Positions 42,201-49,542 of a DNA stretch of 64,000 nucleotides are shown piece after piece (positions within the stretch are counted from its first letter, which is position 1; every line of letters starts with the position of its first letter). The position numbers and the translations under genes are program-made. The DNA lies in NCBI GenBank assembly GCA_910587485.1, contig CAJUKN010000001.1:39773-103772 (forward strand), in the 5' to 3' direction. Under the pieces are notes generated by a model. The model was given only the letters and a program-made list of their open reading frames with translations. It was not told the origin of the DNA and made no database searches. Source of the stretch: an uncultured Lachnospira sp. GTDB lineage: Bacteria > Bacillota > Clostridia > Lachnospirales > Lachnospiraceae.

Positions 42201-44489
42201 TCTGTAATATTACCACTTGTAAAGGATATCTATGTGGGCTGTCCAGATAAGGAAAATAATTATGATACAGTAAGAGCAGCCGTTGCAGCTTGTAAGGCTA
42301 TGAAACCAGCCAGCGAAGCGGATAGAATTACAGTACATATTGCACCGGGCGTTTACAGAGAACAGGTAATTATAGATACACCTTACATTTCATTTGTCAA
42401 CACCAATCCAGAAGAAGAAGTACTGTTGACATGGTATTATGGTATTGGATATGTGTATTATAGTATTGGTTCAGATGGATATTATTCAGAGGCAGCAGCT
42501 TTTGATAAATATGAAAAAAATACTGCACAAAAGTGGGGAGCAGCAACTTATATTAAGGGAAGTGCAACAGCATTTCGTGCAGAAAACATAACATTTGAAG
42601 CATCATTTAACAAGTATCTTACAGAAGAAGAAATTGAAGATGGCGTAGAGCCGGGCGGAAGAGACATAAAGAATTATGATAGAACGGCGGCAAATGCAGA
42701 TGTAACTTCTCGTAATGCTACAGAACGAGCAGCAGCACTTGCTGTTGAGGGCAATCATTCCGAGTTTTATAATTGTAAGATAGTCAGCAGCCAAGATACA
42801 CTTTTTACAGGTAATAATAGTACTAGTTACTTTAAAAATTGTTTTATTGATGGTAATACAGATTATATCTTTGGTGGTGGAGACTTTATATTTGATGCAT
42901 GTGAATTGAGTTTTTATGGATATAGTGATACAGAGGCAAGCGGATATATCACCGCAGCAACAGAGGCAATTTCTGCAGGATATGTTTTTAGAAATTGTTT
43001 TATTAGTGCAAACAGCAACTTAAAAAAGACACCAGGATTTTTAGGAAGACCATGGGGGCAACATGCAACAGTGGCATATATAAATACAAAATTGCAGTCT
43101 AGCACTGTACTTACACCTGTTGGTTGGAATAAGATGAGTGTTGAACCAGAAGATGCAAATTATAAGGAATTTAACACAACAATACTTGGTGGTGAAAAGG
43201 CAGATACATCAAAGAGAACTTCAGGAACCGTTCAAACTTCAAATCCATTTGCAGATATTGAGGCTGTATTTGGCGGTTGGACACCAGTGTATTATACAAA
43301 GGAAAGCAGTACAGTAGCATTGGAACAAGATTTAGTAATCGAAGGAGAGGCTACATCTGGAACAACTTTGGAAGCTGTTTTTTCATTAGGAGACAATGAA
43401 GGAGCAAATGCTTCAACTATTCAATGGTACAGAGTTGCAGAAGATGGACAGGAAACACTTGTAAAAACTTCATTAGCTTATCTTGACCGCACTTATACAA
43501 TATCAGCAGATGACAAGGGCTGTTATATTAAAGTGGTTGTAACTCCAGAAACAATTGGAGGAGTATTGGGAACAGCAGTAGATTTTACAACAGAAAATAT
43601 GGTTGATGTTGTAGTCGAAAAGGCAGATTATACAGAAGTAGATGCAGCAATAGCAGAAGCAGAGAAGTTAGTTGCTGAAGACTATGTAGACTTTAGTGGA
43701 GTAACAGAAGCGATTGAAGCAGTGGTAAGAGATTTGCCAAAGACAGAGCAAGACAAAGTAGATGCAATGGCAAAGGCAATTACGGATGCTATAGCAGCAT
43801 TGGAAAAGAAGCCAGCAGTAGTTGAAAAGGCAGATTATACAGAAGTAGATGCAGCAATAGCAGAAGCAGAGAAGTTAAATGCTGAAGACTATGTAGACTT
43901 TAGTAAAGTAACAGAAGCGATTGAAGCAGTGGTAAGAGATTTGCCAAAAACAGAGCAAAACAAAGTAGATGCAATGGCGAAGGCAATTATGGATGCTATA
44001 GCAGCATTGGAAAAGAAGCCAGTAGTAGTTGAAAAGGCAGATTATACAGAAGTAGATGCAGCAATAGCAGAAGCAGAGAAGTTAGTTGCTGAAGACTATG
44101 TAGACTTTAGTGGAGTAACAGAAGCGATTGAAGCAGTGGTAAGAGATTTGCCAAAGACTGAACAGACCAAGGTAGATGCAATGGCAAAGGCAATTACGGA
44201 TGCTATAGCAGCATTGGAGAAAAAGCCAGCTTCTATCAAGATTGGTGATGTAGATGCAGATGGTGATAGAGATACAACCGATGCTATACTTTTGAGAAAA
44301 TATTTATCTGGCATGAGGAATTTAGATGTAACGATTAATGAGGAAGCATGTGATGTAAATAGAGATGGAATTATTGATGTTCGTGATGCCATTCTTCTTT
44401 TGAAACATTTAGCTCAAATGATTGATATTGATGTTCTTTATGGTCAAAAGCAAAGCCCTTTTATTAAAAAAGAACAAATGAATTTATAA
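39285..44489 (+). CDS. Secreted giant pectin methylesterase (CE8) with repeats, FIVAR domains and dockerin
   Basis: A protein of 1734 residues. The signal peptide ends near residue 35. Residues about 45-521 are three repeats of 164 residues (YYFDFQDKTSDIWDKG...) resembling binding modules; copies 1 and 2 are nearly identical. A related fourth module follows (about 527-715), then Ig/CnaB-like domains (about 715-978). Residues about 979-1330 are the CE8 beta-helix with catalytic motifs SSQDTLF, the nucleophile in GNTDYIFG and FLGRPWG, which remove methyl groups from pectin. Then three FIVAR helical repeats (about 1441-1648) and a dockerin (about 1650-1712) follow. The start at 39285 is fixed by AAAGGAGG. 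It complements the PL1 lyase at 30452, which prefers demethylated pectin. Confidence 0.93.
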   Translation: MNMKRLTKKGLCIFLSMLMVLTSIQFMPARVFAEETPIPVDGTTVDTPQMGETYYFDFQDKTSDIWDKGESAEAAQGTALKTGTMGMMTVDRAGKFHSTDHGMNGQAQFTFKVPGNCTIMIGGCSFTGANDKFTVSSTTGIFDATQKLSKTANCYNVAHTDGSDRVTFTYTGGAGTVTFTTPGSYIPRIEITSNKEDEGVITYGDGTKVNNPVMGGTYYFDFQDKTSDIWDKGEDTEAAQGTALKTGTMGMMTVDRAGKFHSTDHGMNGQAQLTFKVPGNCTIMIGGCSFTGTNDKFTVSSSTGIFDTTEKASKTANCYNVAHTDGSDRVTFTYTGGAGTVTFTSPGSYIPRIEITSNKEDEGVIKYGNGLNVSNPVMGGTYYFDFTDTKSSIWDKGEATDAVQGTMMKTGTIGMVTVDKAAKYHNDHGMLGAAQFTFKVAGNCTIMIGGCFFSGANDEFTVSSSTGTFDTTKKAAKTANCYPAANGDDRVTFTYTGEAGTITFSTTGGYIPRIEIVHEKEPEAFVARPIEVWDFGAKQESDTTLYHNNITADEWNKTGLVGTDGKLDSATTKTIKFGSLTMVYENGDKLYGAVNNLTFNNYNQITYSDGYVSDGLWYCNGKGGNTRRYVTIDDVKAGDKIIAYLGSHTKEVDEVHFLYKGTDGTQDDTASIGEQKCNRYEFVAEYDGTYQIYVGATTNVKPVWHRIVQVPMAEVTGTIDTASTNITDYGVKFVNNTTEKEIKADVKDGAFTAYLTPGYSYTAVLTGVVGFGFTNDTKTVTVKDNSVLSGMSGVVLTVEAKDVAQLSGNVTGFESGYDLSKVKIVLEAAPNSQKENISFQINTDNTYSVYVETGVDYTITITGANDYDVTGDKTVNLTANETRDITVAKKTVYTVSGDFIGLKDGDSVTSLTFINMDDKYEYPAAITGNSYSISLRNGTYEVKAEASGYNTLSHVIVKDSAVSRDLLFTTNSSVILPLVKDIYVGCPDKENNYDTVRAAVAACKAMKPASEADRITVHIAPGVYREQVIIDTPYISFVNTNPEEEVLLTWYYGIGYVYYSIGSDGYYSEAAAFDKYEKNTAQKWGAATYIKGSATAFRAENITFEASFNKYLTEEEIEDGVEPGGRDIKNYDRTAANADVTSRNATERAAALAVEGNHSEFYNCKIVSSQDTLFTGNNSTSYFKNCFIDGNTDYIFGGGDFIFDACELSFYGYSDTEASGYITAATEAISAGYVFRNCFISANSNLKKTPGFLGRPWGQHATVAYINTKLQSSTVLTPVGWNKMSVEPEDANYKEFNTTILGGEKADTSKRTSGTVQTSNPFADIEAVFGGWTPVYYTKESSTVALEQDLVIEGEATSGTTLEAVFSLGDNEGANASTIQWYRVAEDGQETLVKTSLAYLDRTYTISADDKGCYIKVVVTPETIGGVLGTAVDFTTENMVDVVVEKADYTEVDAAIAEAEKLVAEDYVDFSGVTEAIEAVVRDLPKTEQDKVDAMAKAITDAIAALEKKPAVVEKADYTEVDAAIAEAEKLNAEDYVDFSKVTEAIEAVVRDLPKTEQNKVDAMAKAIMDAIAALEKKPVVVEKADYTEVDAAIAEAEKLVAEDYVDFSGVTEAIEAVVRDLPKTEQTKVDAMAKAITDAIAALEKKPASIKIGDVDADGDRDTTDAILLRKYLSGMRNLDVTINEEACDVNRDGIIDVRDAILLLKHLAQMIDIDVLYGQKQSPFIKKEQMNL
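39441..40850 (+). repeat. Three in-gene repeats, 492-bp period
   Basis: Units begin at 39441, 39933 and 40425. The first two are almost identical over long stretches at DNA level; the third is diverged. They encode the N-terminal binding-type modules of the pectin esterase. Confidence 0.85.
43609..44229 (+). repeat. Three FIVAR-encoding repeats, 207-bp period
   Basis: Three 69-codon copies (anchor GCAGATTATACAGAAG at 43623, 43830 and 44037) differ at few bases, indicating recent duplication or gene conversion. They encode a three-helix-bundle spacer. Confidence 0.85.
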
Positions 44490-44516
44490 GATTAAATAAT
44501 TATTTATAAGACTTTG

Positions 44517-44548
44517 GGGACGCATAATATTTATGCGTCCCTAATTTT
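44517..44548 (+). terminator. Intrinsic terminator of the pectin esterase gene
   Basis: GGGACGCATAA and TTATGCGTCCC form an 11-bp perfect stem; TAATTTT follows. Confidence 0.8.
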
Positions 44549-44654
44549 GAATGAAAAGTATTAATAATAATTGATAAAAATTATCTTAAGTAATAATTTA
44601 CATATGCTCAGTAAAGGTGTAAAATCTTATTATCGAAAAAACAAGGGGACAATA

Positions 44655-46235
44655 ATGATGATAGCAGATTATAAAAATAAGGGAATTACTCTTTTAAAGA
44701 AAGGACAAAAAGGGATAATTCATGTTATATTTAGCCGTTTTGGATTGATTTTACTGCTGTTTATTATACAAGTTCTCATTCTTTTTAGTATTTTTCAATG
44801 GTTTGAAGAATTTATACCACATATTTTTGGTGGAACAATGTTGTTTACTGCTATTATGATAATTTATCTTTTAAATAGCCGAATTAATCCTATAGCAAAA
44901 ATTACATGGCTTATTGTAGTGATGCTTTTACCTGTATTTGGTGTTTTTTTATTTTTGTATACACAAAGTGATATTGGACATAGAGTTTTGAAAAAACGTA
45001 TCAATCAAATTATTATAAATACAAAAGAAAATATATGTCAATCGAACGATGTAATGGAGCATCTGACAAAAGAAAATCCAAATATAGCAGCATTGGCACA
45101 TTATATAAACAAAAGAGGCTGCCATCCAGTATTTGAAAATACATCTATTACATATTTTCCATTGGGTGAGAATAAGTTTGAAGAAATGTTAAGACAGCTT
45201 GAAACAGCAAAACATTTTATTTTTATGGAATATTTTATTGTAGGCGAGGGGCTTATGTGGGGCAGAATATTAGAAATACTTGCTAAAAAAGCCGCACAAG
45301 GGATAGACGTTCGTATCATGTATGATGGAACTTGTGAGTTTTCCTTGCTGTCTCGTGATTACCCAAAGCGTTTGAAAGCACTAGGGATTCGATGTAAAGT
45401 ATTTGCACCTGTATCACCTTTTGTTTCTACCTGTTATAATTATAGAGACCATAGAAAGATTTTAGTAATTGATGGGCATACCGCTTTTAATGGAGGCGTG
45501 AATTTAGCAGATGAGTACATTAATGAGAAAGTAAGATTTGGGCATTGGAAAGATACGGCTGTTATGTTAAAAGGTGAGGCGGTCAAAAGTTTTACATTAA
45601 TGTTTTTGCAGATGTGGGGAATTGACGAAAGAGAAGAAAAATATGCACATTTTTTGTCCTATCCATCATTATCAGCCAAAAAGGCAACAGGATATGTTAT
45701 TCCTTATGGAGATTGCCCATTAAATAATGATAAGTTGGGTGAGCGTGTATATATGGATATTTTAAATCGTTCTGTATCCTATGTTCATATTATGACACCC
45801 TATCTGATTTTAGATGGTGAGATGGAAACAGCAATTAAATTTGCTGCGGAGAGAGGTGTGGAAGTTGTATTACTATTACCGGGAATACCAGATAAAGCGA
45901 TACCATATGCGTTGGCAAAAACACATTATGCCTCCTTGTTGGAATCAGGTGTAAAAATATATGAATATACACCCGGATTTGTCCATGCAAAAGTATTTGT
46001 CAGTGATTCTATAGAGGCAGTTGTTGGAACAATCAATCTGGATTATCGCAGCTTGTATCATCATTTTGAATGTGCAACTTATTTATATCATGTGGATTGT
46101 ATTGAGGAGATTGAAACAGATTTTCAAGATACGCTTGCAAAATGCAAGCCTGTGACAATGGAAACCATACGAAGGGAAAAATGGACAGTGAAATTGACAG
46201 GATATCTTATGAAAGTCATTGCACCATTGTTGTAA
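44655..46235 (+). CDS. cls: Cardiolipin synthase
   Basis: A phospholipase D superfamily enzyme of 526 residues that makes cardiolipin from phosphatidylglycerol. Two or three N-terminal membrane helices are followed by two HKD motifs, YRDHRKILVIDGHTAFNGG and GFVHAKVFVSDS with GTINLDYRS. The ATG at 44655 has AAGGGG 6 bases upstream; the frame to 44571 has no such site. It sits between the pectin esterase and tpiA; the metabolic link is not obvious. Confidence 0.92.
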   Translation: MMIADYKNKGITLLKKGQKGIIHVIFSRFGLILLLFIIQVLILFSIFQWFEEFIPHIFGGTMLFTAIMIIYLLNSRINPIAKITWLIVVMLLPVFGVFLFLYTQSDIGHRVLKKRINQIIINTKENICQSNDVMEHLTKENPNIAALAHYINKRGCHPVFENTSITYFPLGENKFEEMLRQLETAKHFIFMEYFIVGEGLMWGRILEILAKKAAQGIDVRIMYDGTCEFSLLSRDYPKRLKALGIRCKVFAPVSPFVSTCYNYRDHRKILVIDGHTAFNGGVNLADEYINEKVRFGHWKDTAVMLKGEAVKSFTLMFLQMWGIDEREEKYAHFLSYPSLSAKKATGYVIPYGDCPLNNDKLGERVYMDILNRSVSYVHIMTPYLILDGEMETAIKFAAERGVEVVLLLPGIPDKAIPYALAKTHYASLLESGVKIYEYTPGFVHAKVFVSDSIEAVVGTINLDYRSLYHHFECATYLYHVDCIEEIETDFQDTLAKCKPVTMETIRREKWTVKLTGYLMKVIAPLL

Positions 46236-46260
46236 AAGCAGGTTGGTATCTTAAAATGGT

Positions 46261-46280
46261 TGGATTGCGAATATCCGCTT
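46261..46280 (+). repeat. Short hairpin repeat, TGCGAAT-loop family
   Basis: GGAT-TGCGAAT-ATCC core, 26 bases after the cls stop, flanked by GCTTTGACTAG. Same family as the copies at 14517 and 37527. Confidence 0.5.
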
Positions 46281-46336
46281 TGACTAGTTTCTTCAAAAGA
46301 TTTGAATAAAAATTTATGGTAATATCTTACAAAGTA

Positions 46337-46345
46337 TGCTATAAT
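46337..46345 (+). promoter_or_regulatory. Extended -10 promoter of tpiA
   Basis: TGCTATAAT with no good -35 box. It would start transcription about 185 bases before tpiA, so the structured leader is included in the transcript. Confidence 0.5.
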
Positions 46346-46428
46346 ATTTCCGAAATTTTGTAGAAGTGAGGTTATCATGTGAAAAATAATGCCAATGGGC
46401 TTGTTTTTCACAAACAAGTTTATTGCTT

Positions 46429-46529
46429 ATTTGTGCTGAAGCGTCACAAATAAGGGTTGATGTGGCAATAGAAATACTTGAATTTCTATTGTGCAATTTC
46501 TACGCTGCGCTTCAGAATGGAGGATTTTT
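46429..46529 (+). promoter_or_regulatory. Structured 5' leader of tpiA, class A (pseudoknot-type repeat)
   Basis: ATTTGTG (46429-46435) pairs perfectly with CACAAAT (46445-46451). The loop CTGAAGCG (46436-46443) is perfectly complementary to CGCTTCAG (46508-46515), which ends 3 bases before TGGAGGA. Between them a hairpin CAATAGAAAT-ACTTGA-ATTTCTATTG. It matches the copA leader. Confidence 0.7.
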
Positions 46530-47276
46530 ATGCGTAAAAAGATGGTTGCAGGAAATTGGAAGATGAATATGACACCAAGTCAGGCTATAAAATTAGCAGG
46601 TGAATTAAAGAATACAGCAGTAAACGATGCCGTTGATGTAGTATTTTGTGTGCCAGCGATTGATATTATTCCAGTTGTAAATGAAGTAAAAGGAACTGCA
46701 ATAAAGGTTGGAGCCGAAAATATGTATTATGAGGAAAAAGGTGCCTATACAGGTGAGATTGCTCCAGATATGTTGATTGATGCAGGTGTTGAATATGTTA
46801 TTATTGGACATTCTGAACGAAGAGAATATTTTAAAGAGTCTGATGAGATGGTTAATAAAAAGGTTAAAAAGGCATTGGAACATCAGCTTGTGCCAATTCT
46901 TTGTTGTGGAGAGAGCCTTGCACAGCGTGAAGAAGGAATTACGCTTACTTTTATAAAAGGACAAATTGAGGCGGCATTTGCTGATATCAGCGCAGAAGAT
47001 GCTGTTAAGGTCGTTATAGCATATGAACCAATATGGGCAATTGGAACAGGTAAGGTTGCCACATCAGAGCAAGCACAAGAAGTTTGTAAGGCAATACGAG
47101 AAAATATCAGGTCAATATATGGAGATGCAGTAGCAGATGTTATTCGTATTCTTTATGGCGGCAGTGTCAATGCTCAAAATGCGGCTGAATTGTTTGCACA
47201 ACAGGATATTGACGGTGGTCTTGTTGGAGGCGCCAGCTTAAAGCCTGAATTTACAAATATTGTAAATTATAAATAA
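46530..47276 (+). CDS. tpiA: Triose-phosphate isomerase
   Basis: A glycolytic enzyme of 248 residues that interconverts dihydroxyacetone phosphate and glyceraldehyde 3-phosphate. Motifs: VAGNWKMN (Asn, Lys), IIGHSERR (His), AYEPIWAIGTG (Glu) and LYGGSVN with GGLVGGAS at the phosphate site. The start at 46530 has GGAGG 6 bases upstream; the longer frame to 46491 reads into the structured leader. Followed by gpmI, its normal partner in this gene order. Confidence 0.97.
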   Translation: MRKKMVAGNWKMNMTPSQAIKLAGELKNTAVNDAVDVVFCVPAIDIIPVVNEVKGTAIKVGAENMYYEEKGAYTGEIAPDMLIDAGVEYVIIGHSERREYFKESDEMVNKKVKKALEHQLVPILCCGESLAQREEGITLTFIKGQIEAAFADISAEDAVKVVIAYEPIWAIGTGKVATSEQAQEVCKAIRENIRSIYGDAVADVIRILYGGSVNAQNAAELFAQQDIDGGLVGGASLKPEFTNIVNYK

Positions 47277-47346
47277 TTACATTTTTGCAAATATATGTTA
47301 TATTAATAATATCTGTAATAAAAAACACAGATAAAAAATTTTTTAT

Positions 47347-47394
47347 CAAAAAAATTTATTGCCAAAAAAATTTGTTACCAAAAAAATTTGTTAC
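47347..47394 (+). repeat. Three 16-bp tandem repeats
   Basis: Units CAAAAAAATTTATTGC, CAAAAAAATTTGTTAC and CAAAAAAATTTGTTAC, directly upstream of the gpmI leader. Low complexity; no function seen. Confidence 0.7.
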
Positions 47395-47411
47395 CAAATT
47401 GGAAAGGTATA

Positions 47412-47525
47412 AGATTGAAAATTAGATTTTCAATCACAAGATTTGTGTCTGCGCGTTGCTTGTCACAAACTTGTAAGAATGTTTCGTTCTTTGTGTAAAA
47501 GCAACGCGGAAATGAGGATAATGAT
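47412..47525 (+). promoter_or_regulatory. Structured 5' leader of gpmI, class B (pseudoknot-type repeat)
   Basis: An upstream hairpin GATTGAAAAT..ATTTTCAATC is followed by TTTGTG (47442-47447) pairing with CACAAA (47464-47469). The loop CGCGTTGCTT (47452-47461) is perfectly complementary to AAGCAACGCG (47499-47508). AAGAA..TTCTT forms an inner hairpin. A second TTTGTG (47490-47495) could compete for the CACAAA arm. The SD GAGGA lies 6 bases after the stem. Confidence 0.7.
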
Positions 47526-49064
47526 ATGAGAAAAAAACCAGTTGTTTTGATGATTTTAGATGGATATGGTCTTAATGATAAAACGCAGGGAAATGGTATT
47601 GCGTTGGCAAATACGCCTGTTATGGACAAGCTGATGTCTGAGTATCCTTGTGTAAAAGGATATGCCAGTGGTTTATCGGTAGGTCTTCCTGATGGACAGA
47701 TGGGCAATTCAGAAGTTGGACATTTGAATATGGGTGCAGGAAGAATTGTATATCAAGAGCTTACAAGAATTACAAAGTCGATACAAGATGGTGATTTTTT
47801 TGAAAATAAAGAATTGTTGGAAGCCATAGAAAATTGTAAAAAGAACCATTCAGACCTTCACTTATATGGATTGTTGTCTGATGGCGGTGTTCATAGTCAT
47901 ATTACACATTTGTATGCACTGCTTGAACTGGCAAAAAAGAATGGTCTTGAAAATGTGTATGTTCACTGTTTTATGGATGGAAGAGATACAGCTACGGATG
48001 GTGGCAAAGACTATATTGCTGCATTGTATGACAAGATGAAGGAAATTGGCGTAGGCAAGATTGCATCGATTATGGGGCGTTATTATGCAATGGACAGGGA
48101 TAATCGATGGGATAGAATTGAAACGGCGTATAAAGCACTTACAGAGGGCGTAGGTAAGACAGCTCCTTGCGCAAACTGTGCAATTAAAAATTCATATGAA
48201 GAAGGAAAGACCGACGAGTTTGTTGTTCCTACAGTGATATGTAAAGATGGCAAACCATTGGCAACTATCAAAGACGGGGACTCTGTTATTTGTTTTAATT
48301 TTAGACCAGATAGAGCAAGAGAGATTACAAGATGTTTTTGTGATGACGAATTTACAGGCTTTGAGCGAGGTGCTAGAAAGAATGTCTACTATGTATGTTT
48401 TACAGATTATGATGTAATGATAGGCAATAAAGAAGTAGCATTTAAGAAAGAACAGATAACCAATACATTTGGTGAGTTTCTTGCTGCAAATAATCTTACA
48501 CAGGCAAGAATTGCTGAGACAGAAAAGTATGCTCATGTAACCTTTTTCTTTAATGGAGGTGTGGAAGAACCAAATAAAGGTGAAAACAGAATCCTTGTAA
48601 AATCGCCAAAAGTAGCAACTTATGATTTACAGCCTGAAATGAGTGCAGAGGGTGTATGTGAGAATCTTGTTGAGGCAATACATTCTGATAAATATGATGT
48701 AATTATTATTAATTTTGCCAATCCAGATATGGTTGGACATACAGGTGTTCAAGATGCGGTTATCAAAGCTATTGAAACAGTTGACAGCTGTGTTGGCAAA
48801 GCAGTCAAGGCAATCAAAGAAGTTGATGGTGTGATGTTTATCTGTGCAGACCATGGCAATGCAGAACAGCTTGTTGATGAGGCAGGCGAGCCATTTACAG
48901 CGCATACAACAAATCCAGTGCCATTTATATTGGTTAATTATGATACAAGCTATACACTCAAAGAAGGAGGACGTTTATGCGATATCGTTCCAACTTTGAT
49001 TGATATAATGGGTATGGAAAAACCAGCAGAAATGACAGGAGAATCGCTATTAATTAAAAAATAA
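47526..49064 (+). CDS. gpmI: 2,3-bisphosphoglycerate-independent phosphoglycerate mutase
   Basis: A manganese-dependent glycolytic mutase of 512 residues. Alkaline-phosphatase-fold motifs: VVLMILDGYG (Asp), the phosphorylated Ser in GQMGNSEVGHLNMGAGR, HCFMDGRDTA, RYYAMDRDNRW, NFRPDRARE, NFANPDMVGHTG and CADHGNAEQ. The start follows GAGGATAAT. It continues the tpiA-gpmI order; enolase is not in the window. Confidence 0.96.
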   Translation: MRKKPVVLMILDGYGLNDKTQGNGIALANTPVMDKLMSEYPCVKGYASGLSVGLPDGQMGNSEVGHLNMGAGRIVYQELTRITKSIQDGDFFENKELLEAIENCKKNHSDLHLYGLLSDGGVHSHITHLYALLELAKKNGLENVYVHCFMDGRDTATDGGKDYIAALYDKMKEIGVGKIASIMGRYYAMDRDNRWDRIETAYKALTEGVGKTAPCANCAIKNSYEEGKTDEFVVPTVICKDGKPLATIKDGDSVICFNFRPDRAREITRCFCDDEFTGFERGARKNVYYVCFTDYDVMIGNKEVAFKKEQITNTFGEFLAANNLTQARIAETEKYAHVTFFFNGGVEEPNKGENRILVKSPKVATYDLQPEMSAEGVCENLVEAIHSDKYDVIIINFANPDMVGHTGVQDAVIKAIETVDSCVGKAVKAIKEVDGVMFICADHGNAEQLVDEAGEPFTAHTTNPVPFILVNYDTSYTLKEGGRLCDIVPTLIDIMGMEKPAEMTGESLLIKK

Positions 49065-49106
49065 TAATGATTTTTATAATCGAATTTCCAAAAATTAAAA
49101 ATTTAC

Positions 49107-49135
49107 TTGATATAATGAAGTACCTGTGTTAGAAT
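49107..49135 (+). promoter_or_regulatory. Promoter of secG
   Basis: TTGATA (49107-49112), 17-base spacer, TAGAAT (49130-49135), 45 bases before the ATG. Confidence 0.6.
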
Positions 49136-49179
49136 AAGCCTATTGTGTTATTATTCGGCAGGTAGGAGGTGTATAAGAT

Positions 49180-49437
49180 ATGTTTGGTATGTCTATTGCA
49201 GATACAATTAGAATTTTTCTTATGGGTGTTTTTATATTAGTTTGTATATTTATTGCGATTTTGGTGCTTATGCAGGAGAGCAAACAGAATGGTCTTCCGG
49301 GTGCAATAAGCGGTGCTGCTGATACTTATTGGGGAAAAAACAAAGGTCGTTCAATGGAAGGTAAATTAATTATGTTTACAAAGATATTGGTTGTGGCGTT
49401 CTTTGTTATCGCAGCTGTTTTAAATATCAATTTTTAG
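49180..49437 (+). CDS. secG: SecG, preprotein translocase subunit
   Basis: An 85-residue protein with two membrane helices (FLMGVFILVCIFIAILVLMQ and a second at the C terminus) joined by the conserved loop QESKQNGLPGAISGAADTYW, then GKNKGRSMEG. SecG assists SecYE during export. The placement between gpmI and rnr is the classic Firmicutes order. The ribosome site is AGGAGGTG. A perfect terminator follows, so rnr is probably transcribed from its own start. Confidence 0.93.
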   Translation: MFGMSIADTIRIFLMGVFILVCIFIAILVLMQESKQNGLPGAISGAADTYWGKNKGRSMEGKLIMFTKILVVAFFVIAAVLNINF

Positions 49438-49445
49438 AAATGTTT

Positions 49446-49480
49446 TACGCTCTTAAGTGTTTACTTAAGAGCGTATTTTA
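49446..49480 (+). terminator. Intrinsic terminator of secG
   Basis: TACGCTCTTAAG and CTTAAGAGCGTA enclose a 6-base loop and are followed by TTTTAT. Confidence 0.85.
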
Positions 49481-49542
49481 TACTATAAAATGAATATAAA
49501 AAATTTCTTAGTTTGATTTGTAAGTAAGGGGTGAAATTTTTA

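Noticed and set aside
46491..46529. N-terminal extension of TpiA
   Set aside because: It lies in the leader and SD; TpiA begins at RKKMVAGNWKMN.
47347..47394. CRISPR-like short repeats
   Set aside because: Three directly adjacent 16-bp low-complexity units with no spacers.
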